Below, piece by piece: positions 1 through 8,033 of a stretch of 25,736 nucleotides of DNA. Made by a program: the position numbers and the translations under genes. The stretch covers positions 1 through 25,736 of the forward strand of contig CAKTSA010000025.1 of assembly GCA_934597585.1 (NCBI GenBank), in the 5' to 3' direction. This DNA is from an uncultured Oscillospiraceae bacterium. GTDB taxonomy: Bacteria; Bacillota; Clostridia; Oscillospirales; Oscillospiraceae. Position 1 is the first letter of the stretch. Every line of letters starts with the position of its first letter. Under the pieces are notes generated by a model. The model saw nothing but the letters and a program-made list of their open reading frames with translations, had not been told where the DNA came from and did no database searches.

Positions 1-134
1 GCATCCCGGCTGTCCAGGCCGTTTTTGGCGATGGTGCGCTTCAGGCTGCCGTCGGACCAGGCGTTGGCGGCGGAGACACTCAGCAGCACCTCCAGGGCGG
101 TATCACGGGCGTTGCCCTTCCGTCTCTCGTTCAT
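1..134 (-). CDS. rsmB: 16S rRNA (cytosine-C5) methyltransferase RsmB, N-terminal fragment
   Basis: Only the first 44 or so residues are inside the window; the gene runs off the low-coordinate edge. The translation begins MNERRKGNARDTALEVLLS and continues to a KNGLDSRDA segment. This matches the start of the NusB-like RNA-binding domain at the N terminus of RsmB/Sun, which methylates C967 of 16S rRNA. The ATG overlaps the fmt stop codon as ATGA, so translation is probably coupled to fmt. The order def-fmt-rsmB is the usual Firmicutes arrangement and supports the call. The methyltransferase domain lies outside the window, so the identification rests on the N terminus plus context. Confidence 0.8.
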   Translation of the reverse strand, partial: MNERRKGNARDTALEVLLSVSAANAWSDGSLKRTIAKNGLDSRD

Positions 135-1051
135 AGGCAGACGGGGATGGGATGGCCGGCCAGATAGGCGGCGGCAGCCATGCGCTTGCCGCCCTGGGGC
201 TGCAGCTCCAGGATGCGCAGCAGCTTGCCGTCGCCGCAGGCGACGGCGATGCCCTTCTTATTGGCTTCCACGATGGAGCCGGGGGCGGCAGCGGTCTCCT
301 CGCCCACAGCGGTGCGATATACTTTCACAGTGGCGCCGTTCAGCTCCATCGTCGCGCAGGGCCAGGGGATCAGACCTCGGACCTGATCGTGAAGCTGCCG
401 GGCGGGCTTGGTGAAGTCCATGGGACTCATGGTCTTATCCAGCATGGGGGCATAGGTGTGCTTGTCATGCTCCTGGGGTGTACGGGTGGCAGTACCGCTC
501 TCCAGGTCAGTTACTACCTGGACCAATGCACCGGCACCCAGCAGGGCCAGACGTGCCGTCAGGGTCTGGGCATCCTCGTCGGGATCAATGGGGGTCTCCG
601 CGATACGGATGATATCACCGGCGTCCAGCTCAGCGGCCATATACATAATGGTGACGCCTGTCACCCGCTCACCGTTGAGGATCGCCCAGTTAATGGGGGC
701 TGAGCCACGGTATTTTGGCAAGATGGAGGAATGGACGTTGATGGAGCCGTAAGGCGGCGTGTTCAGGATATCCTCCGGCAGAATACGGCCATAGGCCGCC
801 ACCACGATCAGATCGGGGTGCAGCTCCTGCACCAGGGACAACGCTGTGCCGTCCCGCATTTTCAGGGGCTGATAGACCGGCAGATCATGTGACAGGGCAT
901 ATTCCTTTACAGGAGAGAAGGCCAGCTTGTGACCGCGGTTCTTGGGCTTATCCGGCTGTGTGAATACGCCGCAGATCTCGTGCCCGGCCTCCACCAGCGC
1001 GTTAAGGGAGGCCACTGCAAAATCCGGGGTCCCCATGAATAAGATGCGCAT
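131..1051 (-). CDS. fmt: Methionyl-tRNA formyltransferase
   Basis: The 306-residue product has the usual family length. It transfers a formyl group from 10-formyl-tetrahydrofolate to initiator Met-tRNA. The N terminus MRILFMGTPDFA is the Rossmann-type formyltransferase start. The catalytic Asn-His-Asp set is visible as N105 and H107 in SINVHSSILPKYRG and D143 in ELDAGD. The C-terminal tRNA-binding OB-like domain follows from about residue 205. The ATG overlaps the last base of the def stop (TAATG), and the gene ends in an ATGA overlap with rsmB. Fmt and Def form a functional pair: one adds the formyl group and the other removes it. Confidence 0.97.
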   Translation of the reverse strand: MRILFMGTPDFAVASLNALVEAGHEICGVFTQPDKPKNRGHKLAFSPVKEYALSHDLPVYQPLKMRDGTALSLVQELHPDLIVVAAYGRILPEDILNTPPYGSINVHSSILPKYRGSAPINWAILNGERVTGVTIMYMAAELDAGDIIRIAETPIDPDEDAQTLTARLALLGAGALVQVVTDLESGTATRTPQEHDKHTYAPMLDKTMSPMDFTKPARQLHDQVRGLIPWPCATMELNGATVKVYRTAVGEETAAAPGSIVEANKKGIAVACGDGKLLRILELQPQGGKRMAAAAYLAGHPIPVCL

Positions 1052-1575
1052 TACTCTTCCCCGTCCTCTTCCTCGATCTCATACTGGTCGGCGTGATCGG
1101 CCAGCCACTGCTGCAGCTCCTCGCCCTCCAGCAGGCGGTCGGTGTGCTCCACGAACAGGTGGCCGTCCAGATGCTCGATCTCGTGGCAGAAGCAGCGGGC
1201 AGTGATACCCTCGTCCTCCACCTCGAACCACTGGCCGTCACGATCCTGGGCCTTGACCCGGACTACGTAGGGACGGGTGACCTCGCCATATTTGCCGGGG
1301 ACGCTGAGGCAGCCCTCCAGGGCGGTCTCCTCCCCTTCAGTGTAGATGATCTCGGGGTTGATGAGCTCGATGATCTCGTCATCCTCGTTCAATACGATGC
1401 ATACCCGGCGCAGGATGCCCACCTGGGGCGCGGCCAGGCCAACGCCGCCGGCGTCCTCCAGCGTTTCCGCCATGTCGTCCAGCAGCGTGTGAAGACGGTC
1501 ATTGAACTCCGTCACAGGGCGGCAAACCTTGGTGAGACATTCCTCACCCTGCAGTGCGATCTTCCTTAGTGCCAT
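1051..1575 (-). CDS. def: Peptide deformylase
   Basis: The 174-residue metalloenzyme removes the N-formyl group from nascent proteins. All three family motifs are present: GVGLAAPQ at residues 44-51, EGCLS at 87-91 with metal ligand C89, and HEIEH at 131-135 with two metal-binding histidines and the catalytic glutamate. The residue just before the HExxH motif is cysteine (C130), where the bacterial enzymes I recall usually have glutamine. The C terminus is strongly acidic. The gene starts 6 nt after priA stops and its stop overlaps the fmt start by one base, so it sits in the priA-def-fmt-rsmB run. Confidence 0.97.
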   Translation of the reverse strand: MALRKIALQGEECLTKVCRPVTEFNDRLHTLLDDMAETLEDAGGVGLAAPQVGILRRVCIVLNEDDEIIELINPEIIYTEGEETALEGCLSVPGKYGEVTRPYVVRVKAQDRDGQWFEVEDEGITARCFCHEIEHLDGHLFVEHTDRLLEGEELQQWLADHADQYEIEEEDGEE

Positions 1576-1581
1576 ACTCGA

Positions 1582-4011
1582 TTACCTCTCATCCATCAAA
1601 TTACAATCTGTGTATATCTGCATATTGCGGTTTTCACCGCGTTTGGAAAATGCCTTCATAAAGGCCGACAGCAAACCCCGCAGCACCTTGTCGTTCTGTC
1701 CGATCACGGTGACGCGATAGCGGTAGCGGTCGTTGATCCTGACCACCGGTGCGGGGGCGGGGCCCAGGATCATCAGGCCCAATGTGTCGTAGGGCGGCTG
1801 CTTTGCCGCTGCCAGCAGGCTGTCGCTGATCTCCTGAATGGCGCGGCGGACGGCGGATTCCTCCGGTCCGGCAACGGTGACCATCAGCTGGTCGGCAAAG
1901 GGCGGATCGCGCCGCAGCTGCCGCAGACGGATCTCACTCTCATAAAACCGCTCGTAATCCTGGGCGGCGGCCGCCTGGATCACGTCGTTATGGGGCGTGT
2001 AGGTCTGGATCACGGCGCGGCCTTTCTTTTCGCCCCGGCCAGCCCGTCCCACCACCTGGGTCAGCAGGCTGAAGGTCCGCTCAGAGGCCCGGTAGTGGTC
2101 CACATACAGTGACAGATCCGCCGCCAGCACACCCACCAGCGTAACATTTTCAAAATCCAGACCCTTGGCCACCATCTGGGTACCAAGGAGAATGGGGATC
2201 TTCTTCTCGTCAAATTCCTTCAATATGGCCTCGTGTCCTGCGCCGATGGTATCGGCGTCCATCCGCAGGATAGGGGTATCCGGGAACAGCTGGCGCAGCT
2301 CCTCCTCCACCCGCTGGGTGCCGAAGCCGATGTGGCGCAGCGGCGTACCGCACTCCGGACATTGATCCGGAGCCCTTTCCGAATGGCCGCAGTAGTGGCA
2401 CATCAGCCGGCCGTTGGCGCTGTGATAGGTCAGATAGACGCTGCAGCGGGGACATTGGGGCACAAAGCTGCAGTTGGGACACAGCAGCTGGCGGCTGCTG
2501 CCCCTGCGGTTGAGAAACAGAATGCTCTGCTCTCCCCTGTTCAGGTTTTCCCGCAGCTCCTCATACAGTGGCTGGCTGATGGCGGTCATGTTGCCCTGCC
2601 GCAGCTCCTGGCGCATGTCCGCCAGGATGACCTGGGGCAGCTGCTGCCGGTTATAGCGGCTGCGCAGCAGCGCCAAGTGATAGTCTCCGTTTTTGGCGTG
2701 CCACGCCGTTTCTATGGTGGGCGTGGCGGAGCCCAGCACCAGGTGGCAGCCCTCGGTCATGCAGCGGTATTTCGCGATGTCCCGGGCGTGGTAGCAGGGG
2801 GCCCGCTCGGATTCATAGGAGCTCTCCTGCTCCTCGTCCATGACGATCAGGCCCAGGTTCTCCAGCGGTGCAAACACCGCGCTGCGGGTACCCAGGACCA
2901 CGGTGGCCTCTCCCTTTCGGATACGCTTCCACTGGTCATAGCGTTCGGTCACCCGGAGGCCGCTGTGAAGCAGGGCCACCTTTTCGCCGAAATAGGCGGT
3001 GAAGCGAGCCATCATCTGAGGCGTCAGCGCGATCTCCGGCACCAGGATCATGACGGAGCGTCCCTGGGCCAGCAGCTCCTGTGCCAGGCGGATATAGATC
3101 AGCGTTTTGCCGCTGCCGGTGACGCCCTGCAGCAGCGTCACGCCGCCTTTCTCACTGTCGGCGCGGGCCAGAATGGCATCATAGGCCGCCTGCTGCTCAT
3201 CGTTCAGTGTAATGCTTTCCGCCTTTACAGAATATGTTTTTTCTGATATGCGGTAGGCTTCCTCCTCCCGCAGGGCGATGACGCCGCGCTTTTCCAGGGT
3301 GGTGACCGTCCGGGAAGAGACGCCGGTAAAATAGCTCAACTCGTGTACGGCGCATTCACCCTGCTGCAGCAGAAACTGTACCGCGTCGTACATGCGGGGG
3401 GACGAACGCTTTTTGCTCTCCGCCCAGCTCTCCGCCTCTTCAGGCGGAAGCAGCAGACGGGCCAGGCGCACAGTCTTATCCCGGGTATTGCGGCGGCTGA
3501 CAGTCTGGTGGGAGACAAGTCCCCGCTTTTCCAGGCTGCGCAGCGTAGTGATGACGCTCTCGCCATAGGCCTCCTTCAGGGTGGTGATCTCCTTGGGACC
3601 ATCAGTGAGCATCTGGTATATCGCGGCTTCCTTTCCAGATAAATCGCTTACCGGCGCGTTGGTCAGCTGCCACAGCTCCCGATAATGATACCACACAGCG
3701 GCGGGCAGGATGGTGCGGATGGCGTCGTAAAACGTGCAGAAATACCGCTGGCGCATCCAGAGGGCCAGCTTGATCTCACGCTGGGAGACCATCGGCGCAC
3801 CGTCCAGGTTCAGGCGCAGGGCTTTCAGCGGGCCGCCGGGAACACCGTCCTCTAAAGAGAGGACGATCCCCTCGCTGGTCCGGTTGCCGCGGCCAAAGGG
3901 GACCAGCACGCGGCAGCCCACACTGACGTCCATATCGGAGGGCACCAGATAGGAGTAGGGCTTGTCAATGGCATATGTGGCCGCTTCCACGACGATCCTG
4001 GCGATCCGCAT
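1582..4011 (-). CDS. priA: Primosomal replication-restart helicase PriA
   Basis: The 809-residue protein is a superfamily-2 DNA helicase that reloads the replisome at stalled forks. The N-terminal 3'-DNA-binding domain starts with MRIARIVVEA and a YLVP segment. A winged-helix region follows, then Walker A GVTGSGKT at about residues 296-303. Motif II reads DEEQ (392-395) rather than the usual DEEH. The zinc-binding insert has eight cysteines, at about 511, 514, 520, 523, 538, 541, 551 and 554. The late motif VGRAGRG is intact. It lies between rpoZ and def; the coaBC gene often found between rpoZ and priA in Bacillus is absent here. Confidence 0.97.
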   Translation of the reverse strand: MRIARIVVEAATYAIDKPYSYLVPSDMDVSVGCRVLVPFGRGNRTSEGIVLSLEDGVPGGPLKALRLNLDGAPMVSQREIKLALWMRQRYFCTFYDAIRTILPAAVWYHYRELWQLTNAPVSDLSGKEAAIYQMLTDGPKEITTLKEAYGESVITTLRSLEKRGLVSHQTVSRRNTRDKTVRLARLLLPPEEAESWAESKKRSSPRMYDAVQFLLQQGECAVHELSYFTGVSSRTVTTLEKRGVIALREEEAYRISEKTYSVKAESITLNDEQQAAYDAILARADSEKGGVTLLQGVTGSGKTLIYIRLAQELLAQGRSVMILVPEIALTPQMMARFTAYFGEKVALLHSGLRVTERYDQWKRIRKGEATVVLGTRSAVFAPLENLGLIVMDEEQESSYESERAPCYHARDIAKYRCMTEGCHLVLGSATPTIETAWHAKNGDYHLALLRSRYNRQQLPQVILADMRQELRQGNMTAISQPLYEELRENLNRGEQSILFLNRRGSSRQLLCPNCSFVPQCPRCSVYLTYHSANGRLMCHYCGHSERAPDQCPECGTPLRHIGFGTQRVEEELRQLFPDTPILRMDADTIGAGHEAILKEFDEKKIPILLGTQMVAKGLDFENVTLVGVLAADLSLYVDHYRASERTFSLLTQVVGRAGRGEKKGRAVIQTYTPHNDVIQAAAAQDYERFYESEIRLRQLRRDPPFADQLMVTVAGPEESAVRRAIQEISDSLLAAAKQPPYDTLGLMILGPAPAPVVRINDRYRYRVTVIGQNDKVLRGLLSAFMKAFSKRGENRNMQIYTDCNLMDER

Positions 4012-4038
4012 AGCCCTGTTCCCCTCTCTTTTCTGATA

Positions 4039-4254
4039 TTACTCCTGGATGGAGGAGTCGATGGTGCTGGCGTCAAACTTGCCCTCGGCCACCTCGTCAA
4101 TGGCCATGGTGACAGGCTTTTCGTCCAGGTGCTCGCTGTTCATCTCCGCCTCAGAGGCGATCTGGCGGGCACGGCGGGCCACTACGTTGACCATCATATA
4201 GCGGTTGGGTACATAGGCCGTCAGCTGGTTCATTGCGGGATACAACATAGACAT
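4039..4254 (-). CDS. rpoZ: DNA-directed RNA polymerase omega subunit
   Basis: The 71-residue small RNA polymerase subunit helps fold and assemble the beta-prime subunit. The conserved core appears as NRYMMVNVVARRARQIA followed by an acidic KPVTMAIDEVAEGK segment. The reading frame is open further upstream, but the ATG at 4254 is chosen because AGAAGGAG sits about 8 nt before it and the resulting protein has the family length. It lies 35 nt after gmk and 27 nt before priA, which is the conserved gmk-rpoZ-priA order of Firmicutes. Confidence 0.93.
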   Translation of the reverse strand: MSMLYPAMNQLTAYVPNRYMMVNVVARRARQIASEAEMNSEHLDEKPVTMAIDEVAEGKFDASTIDSSIQE

Positions 4255-4289
4255 GATACATTCTCCTTCTGCCTTTTCGGCGGTCAAAT

Positions 4290-4886
4290 TTATTGGTTCA
4301 GTTCCGCGATACGGTCGGCGGGGCGGCAATGCTCGGCCAGCATGATGGCCCGCAACTCCGCCACGGCGTTATCCACGGTATCGTTGATGACAAAGTAATC
4401 GTAGTGGCCGGCATTTTCCAGCTCTACCTTGGCCCGCAGCAGGCGCTTCTGTACCTTTTCCGGAGAATCGGTACCGCGTGCGGTCAGGCGGCGCTCCAGC
4501 TCCTCCCAGGAGGGCGGTGCAATGAAGATACGCACCACATCGGGCCGCAGCTCGTGGACCTGGGTGGCACCCTGGATCTCGATGTCCAGGATCACGTCCT
4601 TGCCCTCATCCATGGCGGCGTCCACGTATTTCTTGGGGGTGCCGTAGAAGTTGCCCACATACTCGGCATACTCCAGGAACTCGCCGCCCTCGATCCATTG
4701 GCGGAAGGTCTCCGGCTCGATGAAATGATAGTCTGCGCCGTCCTTTTCGCCGGGACGCGGGGCGCGGGTGGTGGCGGAAACGGAAAAATACAGGTCGTCC
4801 CGGCCCTGGAACAGGGCGCTGAGAACGGTGCTCTTTCCCACACCGGAGGGCCCGGAAATGATAAATGATTTGCCGATTTTTTTCAA
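4290..4886 (-). CDS. gmk: Guanylate kinase
   Basis: The 198-residue enzyme phosphorylates GMP or dGMP to the diphosphate using ATP. The P-loop GPSGVGKST is at residues 12-20. The GMP-binding segment appears as [21 protein letters not shown], within the first 60 residues. A lid-like region and the [17 protein letters not shown] stretch follow. The length and all motifs are typical. Its start overlaps the end of remA by four bases, so the two genes are likely coupled. GTP homeostasis sits next to RNA polymerase omega here, as in most Firmicutes. Confidence 0.97.
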   Translation of the reverse strand: MKKIGKSFIISGPSGVGKSTVLSALFQGRDDLYFSVSATTRAPRPGEKDGADYHFIEPETFRQWIEGGEFLEYAEYVGNFYGTPKKYVDAAMDEGKDVILDIEIQGATQVHELRPDVVRIFIAPPSWEELERRLTARGTDSPEKVQKRLLRAKVELENAGHYDYFVINDTVDNAVAELRAIMLAEHCRPADRIAELNQ

Positions 4887-5152
4887 AGTGTACTCTCTTC
4901 CTCTCTCAATTCCTCTGGGGGCATGCCCAGGCGCGGTGCAAGGCGCTCGGTGCTCAGTGCGGAGAGCACCACGTGATCGCTGTCCATGATCAGCACCGAT
5001 GCCGTCTTGCGGCCATAGGTGGCGTCGATCAGCATACCGCGGTCACGGGACTCCTGCACCAGGCGCTTCACAGGGGCGCTGTCGGGGCTGACGATGGCAA
5101 TCAGGCGCTGCAAGGACACCAGATTGCCGAATCCAATGTTTACCAGCTGCAT
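4883..5152 (-). CDS. remA: RemA family (DUF370) DNA-binding regulator
   Basis: The protein of about 89 residues closely resembles Bacillus subtilis RemA, which activates matrix and osmoprotection genes by binding DNA as an oligomer. Diagnostic segments are [38 protein letters not shown] and MDSDHVVLS. The ATG at 5152 is chosen because it places the NIGFGN motif as in known homologues. A TTG at 5161, inside the yicC end, would add three residues; neither start has a clear ribosome-binding site. The yicC stop is one base before this ATG, so re-initiation is likely. The yicC-remA-gmk order is highly conserved in Firmicutes. What it regulates in this organism is unknown. Confidence 0.93.
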   Translation of the reverse strand: MQLVNIGFGNLVSLQRLIAIVSPDSAPVKRLVQESRDRGMLIDATYGRKTASVLIMDSDHVVLSALSTERLAPRLGMPPEELREEESTL

Positions 5153-5153
5153 C

Positions 5154-6032
5154 TTATTCAATGTTCTGCACCTGTTCGCGGATCTTCTCCACCTCGGCCT
5201 TCATGTTCACCACGTCCTGGGCGATGGTCAGGTCGTTGCACTTGGAGCCGATGGTGTTGCACTCGCGGTTGACCTCCTGGATCAGGAAGTCCAGCTTGCG
5301 TCCGACGGGCTGGTCGCTCTCCAGCATGGTACGCAGCTGGGCGATGTGGCTGCGGAGACGAACGGTCTCCTCATCCACGGCGATCTTGTCGGCGAAGATG
5401 GCGGCCTCCGTCAGGATACGGCTCTCGTCCACAGCGGTGGACTGCAGCACTTCCTGCATGCGGGAGAGCAGCTTTTCCCGGTAGGCGGCCACGGTCTGGG
5501 GCGAGCGCTCCTCCACCTTGCCCACCACGGTCTCGATCGTGGCGGCACGGCCAGCGATATCCTCGCTGAGCTTGGCACCCTCGACGGTGCGCATGTTGTT
5601 ATAGGCGGCCAGGGCATCGTCCAGCACGGCGCAGATGTCACCGGCCACAGACTCCAGGTCCTCCTCCGCCTTGGTGACGGTCAGCACATCGGGAAACTTG
5701 GCCAGTGTAGCAGCGGTCAGCTCGCCGTCCAGAGCAAACATCTCCTTCAGCTTTGTCAGAGCCTCGTAATACCCGTGGGCCAGAGGCTCGTTGACGGCGA
5801 TCACCGTCTCGTCGGCAGCAGTGGCGTCAATGGTAATAAAGACGTCCACCTTGCCGCGGGAGACAGCCTTCTGCACATGGGATTTGACGGCATCCTCCAC
5901 AAAGATATAGGTGCGGGGCACCTTGACGGTGCAGTCCAGGTAGCGGTTGTTGACGGACCGGACCTCCACGGTGATGTCGCGCCCGTTCAGCGTCTCTCTG
6001 GCCCGGCCGTAGCCGGTCATACTTTTGACCAC
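5154..6032 (-). CDS. yicC: YicC/YloC family endoribonuclease
   Basis: The 292-residue protein belongs to the YicC family, whose Escherichia coli member is an RNA endonuclease affecting small-RNA turnover. The family start [10 protein letters not shown] is clear, followed by [12 protein letters not shown] and the C-terminal block [17 protein letters not shown]. The start is GTG at 6032, supported by a GGAAGG site 6 nt upstream and by the usual 'M-x-x-SMTGYG' beginning. The ATG at 6020 would remove this conserved start. It is followed directly by remA. Its RNA targets here cannot be told from sequence. Confidence 0.94.
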   Translation of the reverse strand: MVKSMTGYGRARETLNGRDITVEVRSVNNRYLDCTVKVPRTYIFVEDAVKSHVQKAVSRGKVDVFITIDATAADETVIAVNEPLAHGYYEALTKLKEMFALDGELTAATLAKFPDVLTVTKAEEDLESVAGDICAVLDDALAAYNNMRTVEGAKLSEDIAGRAATIETVVGKVEERSPQTVAAYREKLLSRMQEVLQSTAVDESRILTEAAIFADKIAVDEETVRLRSHIAQLRTMLESDQPVGRKLDFLIQEVNRECNTIGSKCNDLTIAQDVVNMKAEVEKIREQVQNIE

Positions 6033-6050
6033 AATATTCCTTCCTTTCCG

Positions 6051-6066
6051 GCGGCGGTGCCGCCGC
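6051..6066 (-). other. GC-rich hairpin just upstream of yicC
   Basis: A 7-bp perfect inverted repeat (GCGGCGG/CCGCCGC) with a 2-nt centre lies between the J-protein stop and the yicC ribosome-binding site. No T-run follows it in the minus direction, so it does not look like a classical terminator. It could be an mRNA processing or stabilising stem or a weak attenuator. Only the pairing is seen; the function is inference. Confidence 0.4.
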
Positions 6067-6072
6067 GGTTAA

Positions 6073-6717
6073 TTAACAGCAGTAGAAATATCCGCCGCCG
6101 GGGCAGCAGATCAGGGGCAGGCAGAAGGGCAGACACGGGTTCATATGGCAGTTGCCTGTGCTGACGCTGCCGTAGCCGTCGGGACGGTAGGCCGTCTGAC
6201 GGCCCTCCGCCATATCCAGGGCGCGCTGATACTCCTCGTCATCGGGGTCCATCTGCACCGCCGTCTGATAGTAGCGCTTGGCCTCATCCAGCCAGCCGCG
6301 GCGGGTACACAGCACGCCCTTGAGGAAGTTCCACTCAGCATCATGATCCTGCATGGCGTTCAGCAGCTCCTCCGCCAGGTTCAGGTTGCCCTGCTGAATG
6401 GCGGCGCGTACCCGCTGATAGGGGCCGGTGTAGGACTGGTAAGCGCCATATCCCGCACCGTAGCCTGTGCCATAGGGATTGTAGCCTGCGGAGGAGCCGG
6501 CGCTGTAGCCTCCGCCGGTATTGCCCCGCTTGCGCTGGGTCTGGATCTCCTCGTAAGCCTCGTTGATCTCCTTCATACGCTCCTGGGCCAGGTCGGCCAG
6601 GGGGTTATCGTGATAGTTGTCCGGATGGTACTTGCGGGCCAGGTTCCGGTAGGCTTTTTTGACTTCTTCATCGGTGGCGGTGCTGGGTACGCCCAGCACC
6701 TGGTAGGGATCACGCAT
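6073..6717 (-). CDS. J-domain protein with TPR-like region and cysteine-rich tail
   Basis: The 214-residue protein begins with a J domain (residues 1-65: DPYQVLGV, then the HPD signature at 31-33) that would stimulate a DnaK/Hsp70 partner. A Gly/Tyr/Ser-rich linker (about 66-100) follows, then a helical TPR-like stretch (about 104-172, including [22 protein letters not shown]). The last 25 residues are hydrophobic and carry seven cysteines (190, 195, 199, 204, 205, 213, 214). It lacks the zinc-finger and substrate domains of DnaJ proper, so it is a specialised co-chaperone. Its start overlaps the upstream DUF5685 gene by 8 nt, with AAGGGGG as ribosome-binding site. The client is unknown, but tight coupling makes the DUF5685 protein a candidate. 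Confidence 0.85.
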   Translation of the reverse strand: MRDPYQVLGVPSTATDEEVKKAYRNLARKYHPDNYHDNPLADLAQERMKEINEAYEEIQTQRKRGNTGGGYSAGSSAGYNPYGTGYGAGYGAYQSYTGPYQRVRAAIQQGNLNLAEELLNAMQDHDAEWNFLKGVLCTRRGWLDEAKRYYQTAVQMDPDDEEYQRALDMAEGRQTAYRPDGYGSVSTGNCHMNPCLPFCLPLICCPGGGYFYCC

Positions 6718-7603
6718 GCAGGTGTCCCCCTTTCTTTTGTACAGCGTTCTTCTTTTGGTGGAAGGTGCCGTCCAGGACGGCGGTGCCCACCGCGTAAAGG
6801 CCCTGGTAGACGGTACTTTCGATCACCGGACCGTATTCACCAAAGTCCCACAGCTCAAAGGCCGCCGCCATGGCCTGAATGGAGCCGTCCAGGGTCTGGG
6901 CCAGTTCCTGGCGCGCGGTGTCAGTCAGCGTATCGCCGGGGAGTACGTAGCGCAGGGGCAGCGGGTTATAGCTGCCGGTCTTTATATCTTTTTTCAGGTC
7001 GTCCGCCGCGTCGATCAGGTAGATCCAGCGGCCCAGGTGATAGAGCAGCTGTCCCAGCACACGGCGTTTGACCGGCTCGGCGACCTCTTCCGCCGCGCCG
7101 GACAGCAGTTGGGCGAAGGTATCCGCCGCCGCGTCCAAGGAGGGACAGCCCTCCCCTTCCAGCCGGGAGAGCTCCTGCAGGTGGCGCCGGGTACGCTCAT
7201 CAAATGCCGGACATTGGGTTTTTGCCTTACGGTAGGCCCGCCGCAGCAGCAGTGATGCCGCACGGTATTTCAGACCGCCCCAGAAGCCATGATCAGCAAT
7301 GCCGTCCTGCACCTGCCACCAGGTGAGAACCACGCTCATATCCGCCGCCAGGTCAAAGGCGCCATCTCCGCAGATACAGGTCCGCCCCCCTACAGGGTGC
7401 ACGATGCAGCGCCTGCGGCACGAGGTGCCCTGCCCTTCCGACAACAGCATGGCAAGAAAGGTCAGATCATAGTTGAGGATCATGCGGCCCGGCAGGCCGT
7501 AGCGTCTGCCCAGGGCGTGGCACAGGCCGCAGTAGGCCGCCTGAAAGCGGCTATTCTGTTCTTCTGTCAGCCGATCCGAGGCGGGAAGTACATAACCGAA
7601 CAT
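6710..7603 (-). CDS. DUF5685 family protein of unknown function
   Basis: The 297-residue protein starts MFGYVLP and carries an [14 protein letters not shown] motif, which I recognise as the DUF5685 family. The N-terminal part contains six cysteines in C-x2-C (25, 28), C-x3-C (62, 66) and C-x-C (76, 78) arrangements, suggesting a metal or redox centre. The rest is predicted helical, with an aspartate-rich segment DAADDLKKD at 198-206. No signal peptide is evident. The ATG overlaps the RseC-like stop by one base (TGATG), and the 3' end overlaps the J-protein start by 8 nt. Translation of the three proteins is thus probably linked. The function is unknown. Similarity of the Asp-rich helices to isoprenoid-synthase folds is only an impression. 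Confidence 0.8.
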   Translation of the reverse strand: MFGYVLPASDRLTEEQNSRFQAAYCGLCHALGRRYGLPGRMILNYDLTFLAMLLSEGQGTSCRRRCIVHPVGGRTCICGDGAFDLAADMSVVLTWWQVQDGIADHGFWGGLKYRAASLLLRRAYRKAKTQCPAFDERTRRHLQELSRLEGEGCPSLDAAADTFAQLLSGAAEEVAEPVKRRVLGQLLYHLGRWIYLIDAADDLKKDIKTGSYNPLPLRYVLPGDTLTDTARQELAQTLDGSIQAMAAAFELWDFGEYGPVIESTVYQGLYAVGTAVLDGTFHQKKNAVQKKGGHLHA

Positions 7604-8007
7604 CAGAACAGGCGCATGATCTGATAGGTCAGCAGCTCTTTTTTCCGGGCGTGGCGGTCATAGAGGATGCAGGGGATAAAGCTGACCGCGAAAGCGGCGA
7701 TGGCGATGGCATACCGCACACCCTCGGCAAGGCCCTCCGACAGGAAGTAGCCCAGCAGGAACAGCACCACCGGCAGCACATAGACCAGGGCCACCACACC
7801 GAAGATCTTTCTGGTACTGCTCTCCACCACCACCTTGTCGCCGGGCTGCGCGCCGATGTCGTTTCTGGCCCGGGCCTTGATGGCTGCGCCGGTCATGCCG
7901 CAGCCGGCGCACTCTTCACAGTCGTGACCGCAGGCGGATTTCCGGGGAACCGATATCTCGGCATAGCCGCCGCCCAGGTCGCGCTCGATGGTTGCAATTT
8001 GTGTCAT
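7603..8007 (-). CDS. RseC/MucC-like (SoxR-reducing system) membrane protein
   Basis: The 134-residue protein has the RseC family layout. The cytoplasmic N-terminal part carries a four-cysteine cluster (C26, C30, C33, C36, in ACGHDCEECAGCG) and is followed by a basic region with a PGDKVVV segment. Two membrane helices lie at about 69-89 and 97-115, with a short basic tail. In Proteobacteria RseC is linked to the Rnf-type SoxR-reducing system and to sigma-E regulation; in Clostridia its role is not established. It lies 26 nt after cdaR, with GAGG about 8 nt before the ATG, and its stop overlaps the DUF5685 start. A redox-sensing or electron-transfer role is inferred from the cysteine cluster. 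Confidence 0.8.
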   Translation of the reverse strand: MTQIATIERDLGGGYAEISVPRKSACGHDCEECAGCGMTGAAIKARARNDIGAQPGDKVVVESSTRKIFGVVALVYVLPVVLFLLGYFLSEGLAEGVRYAIAIAAFAVSFIPCILYDRHARKKELLTYQIMRLF

Positions 8008-8033
8008 GTCGTATTACCTCTTTTCCCCGGTAT

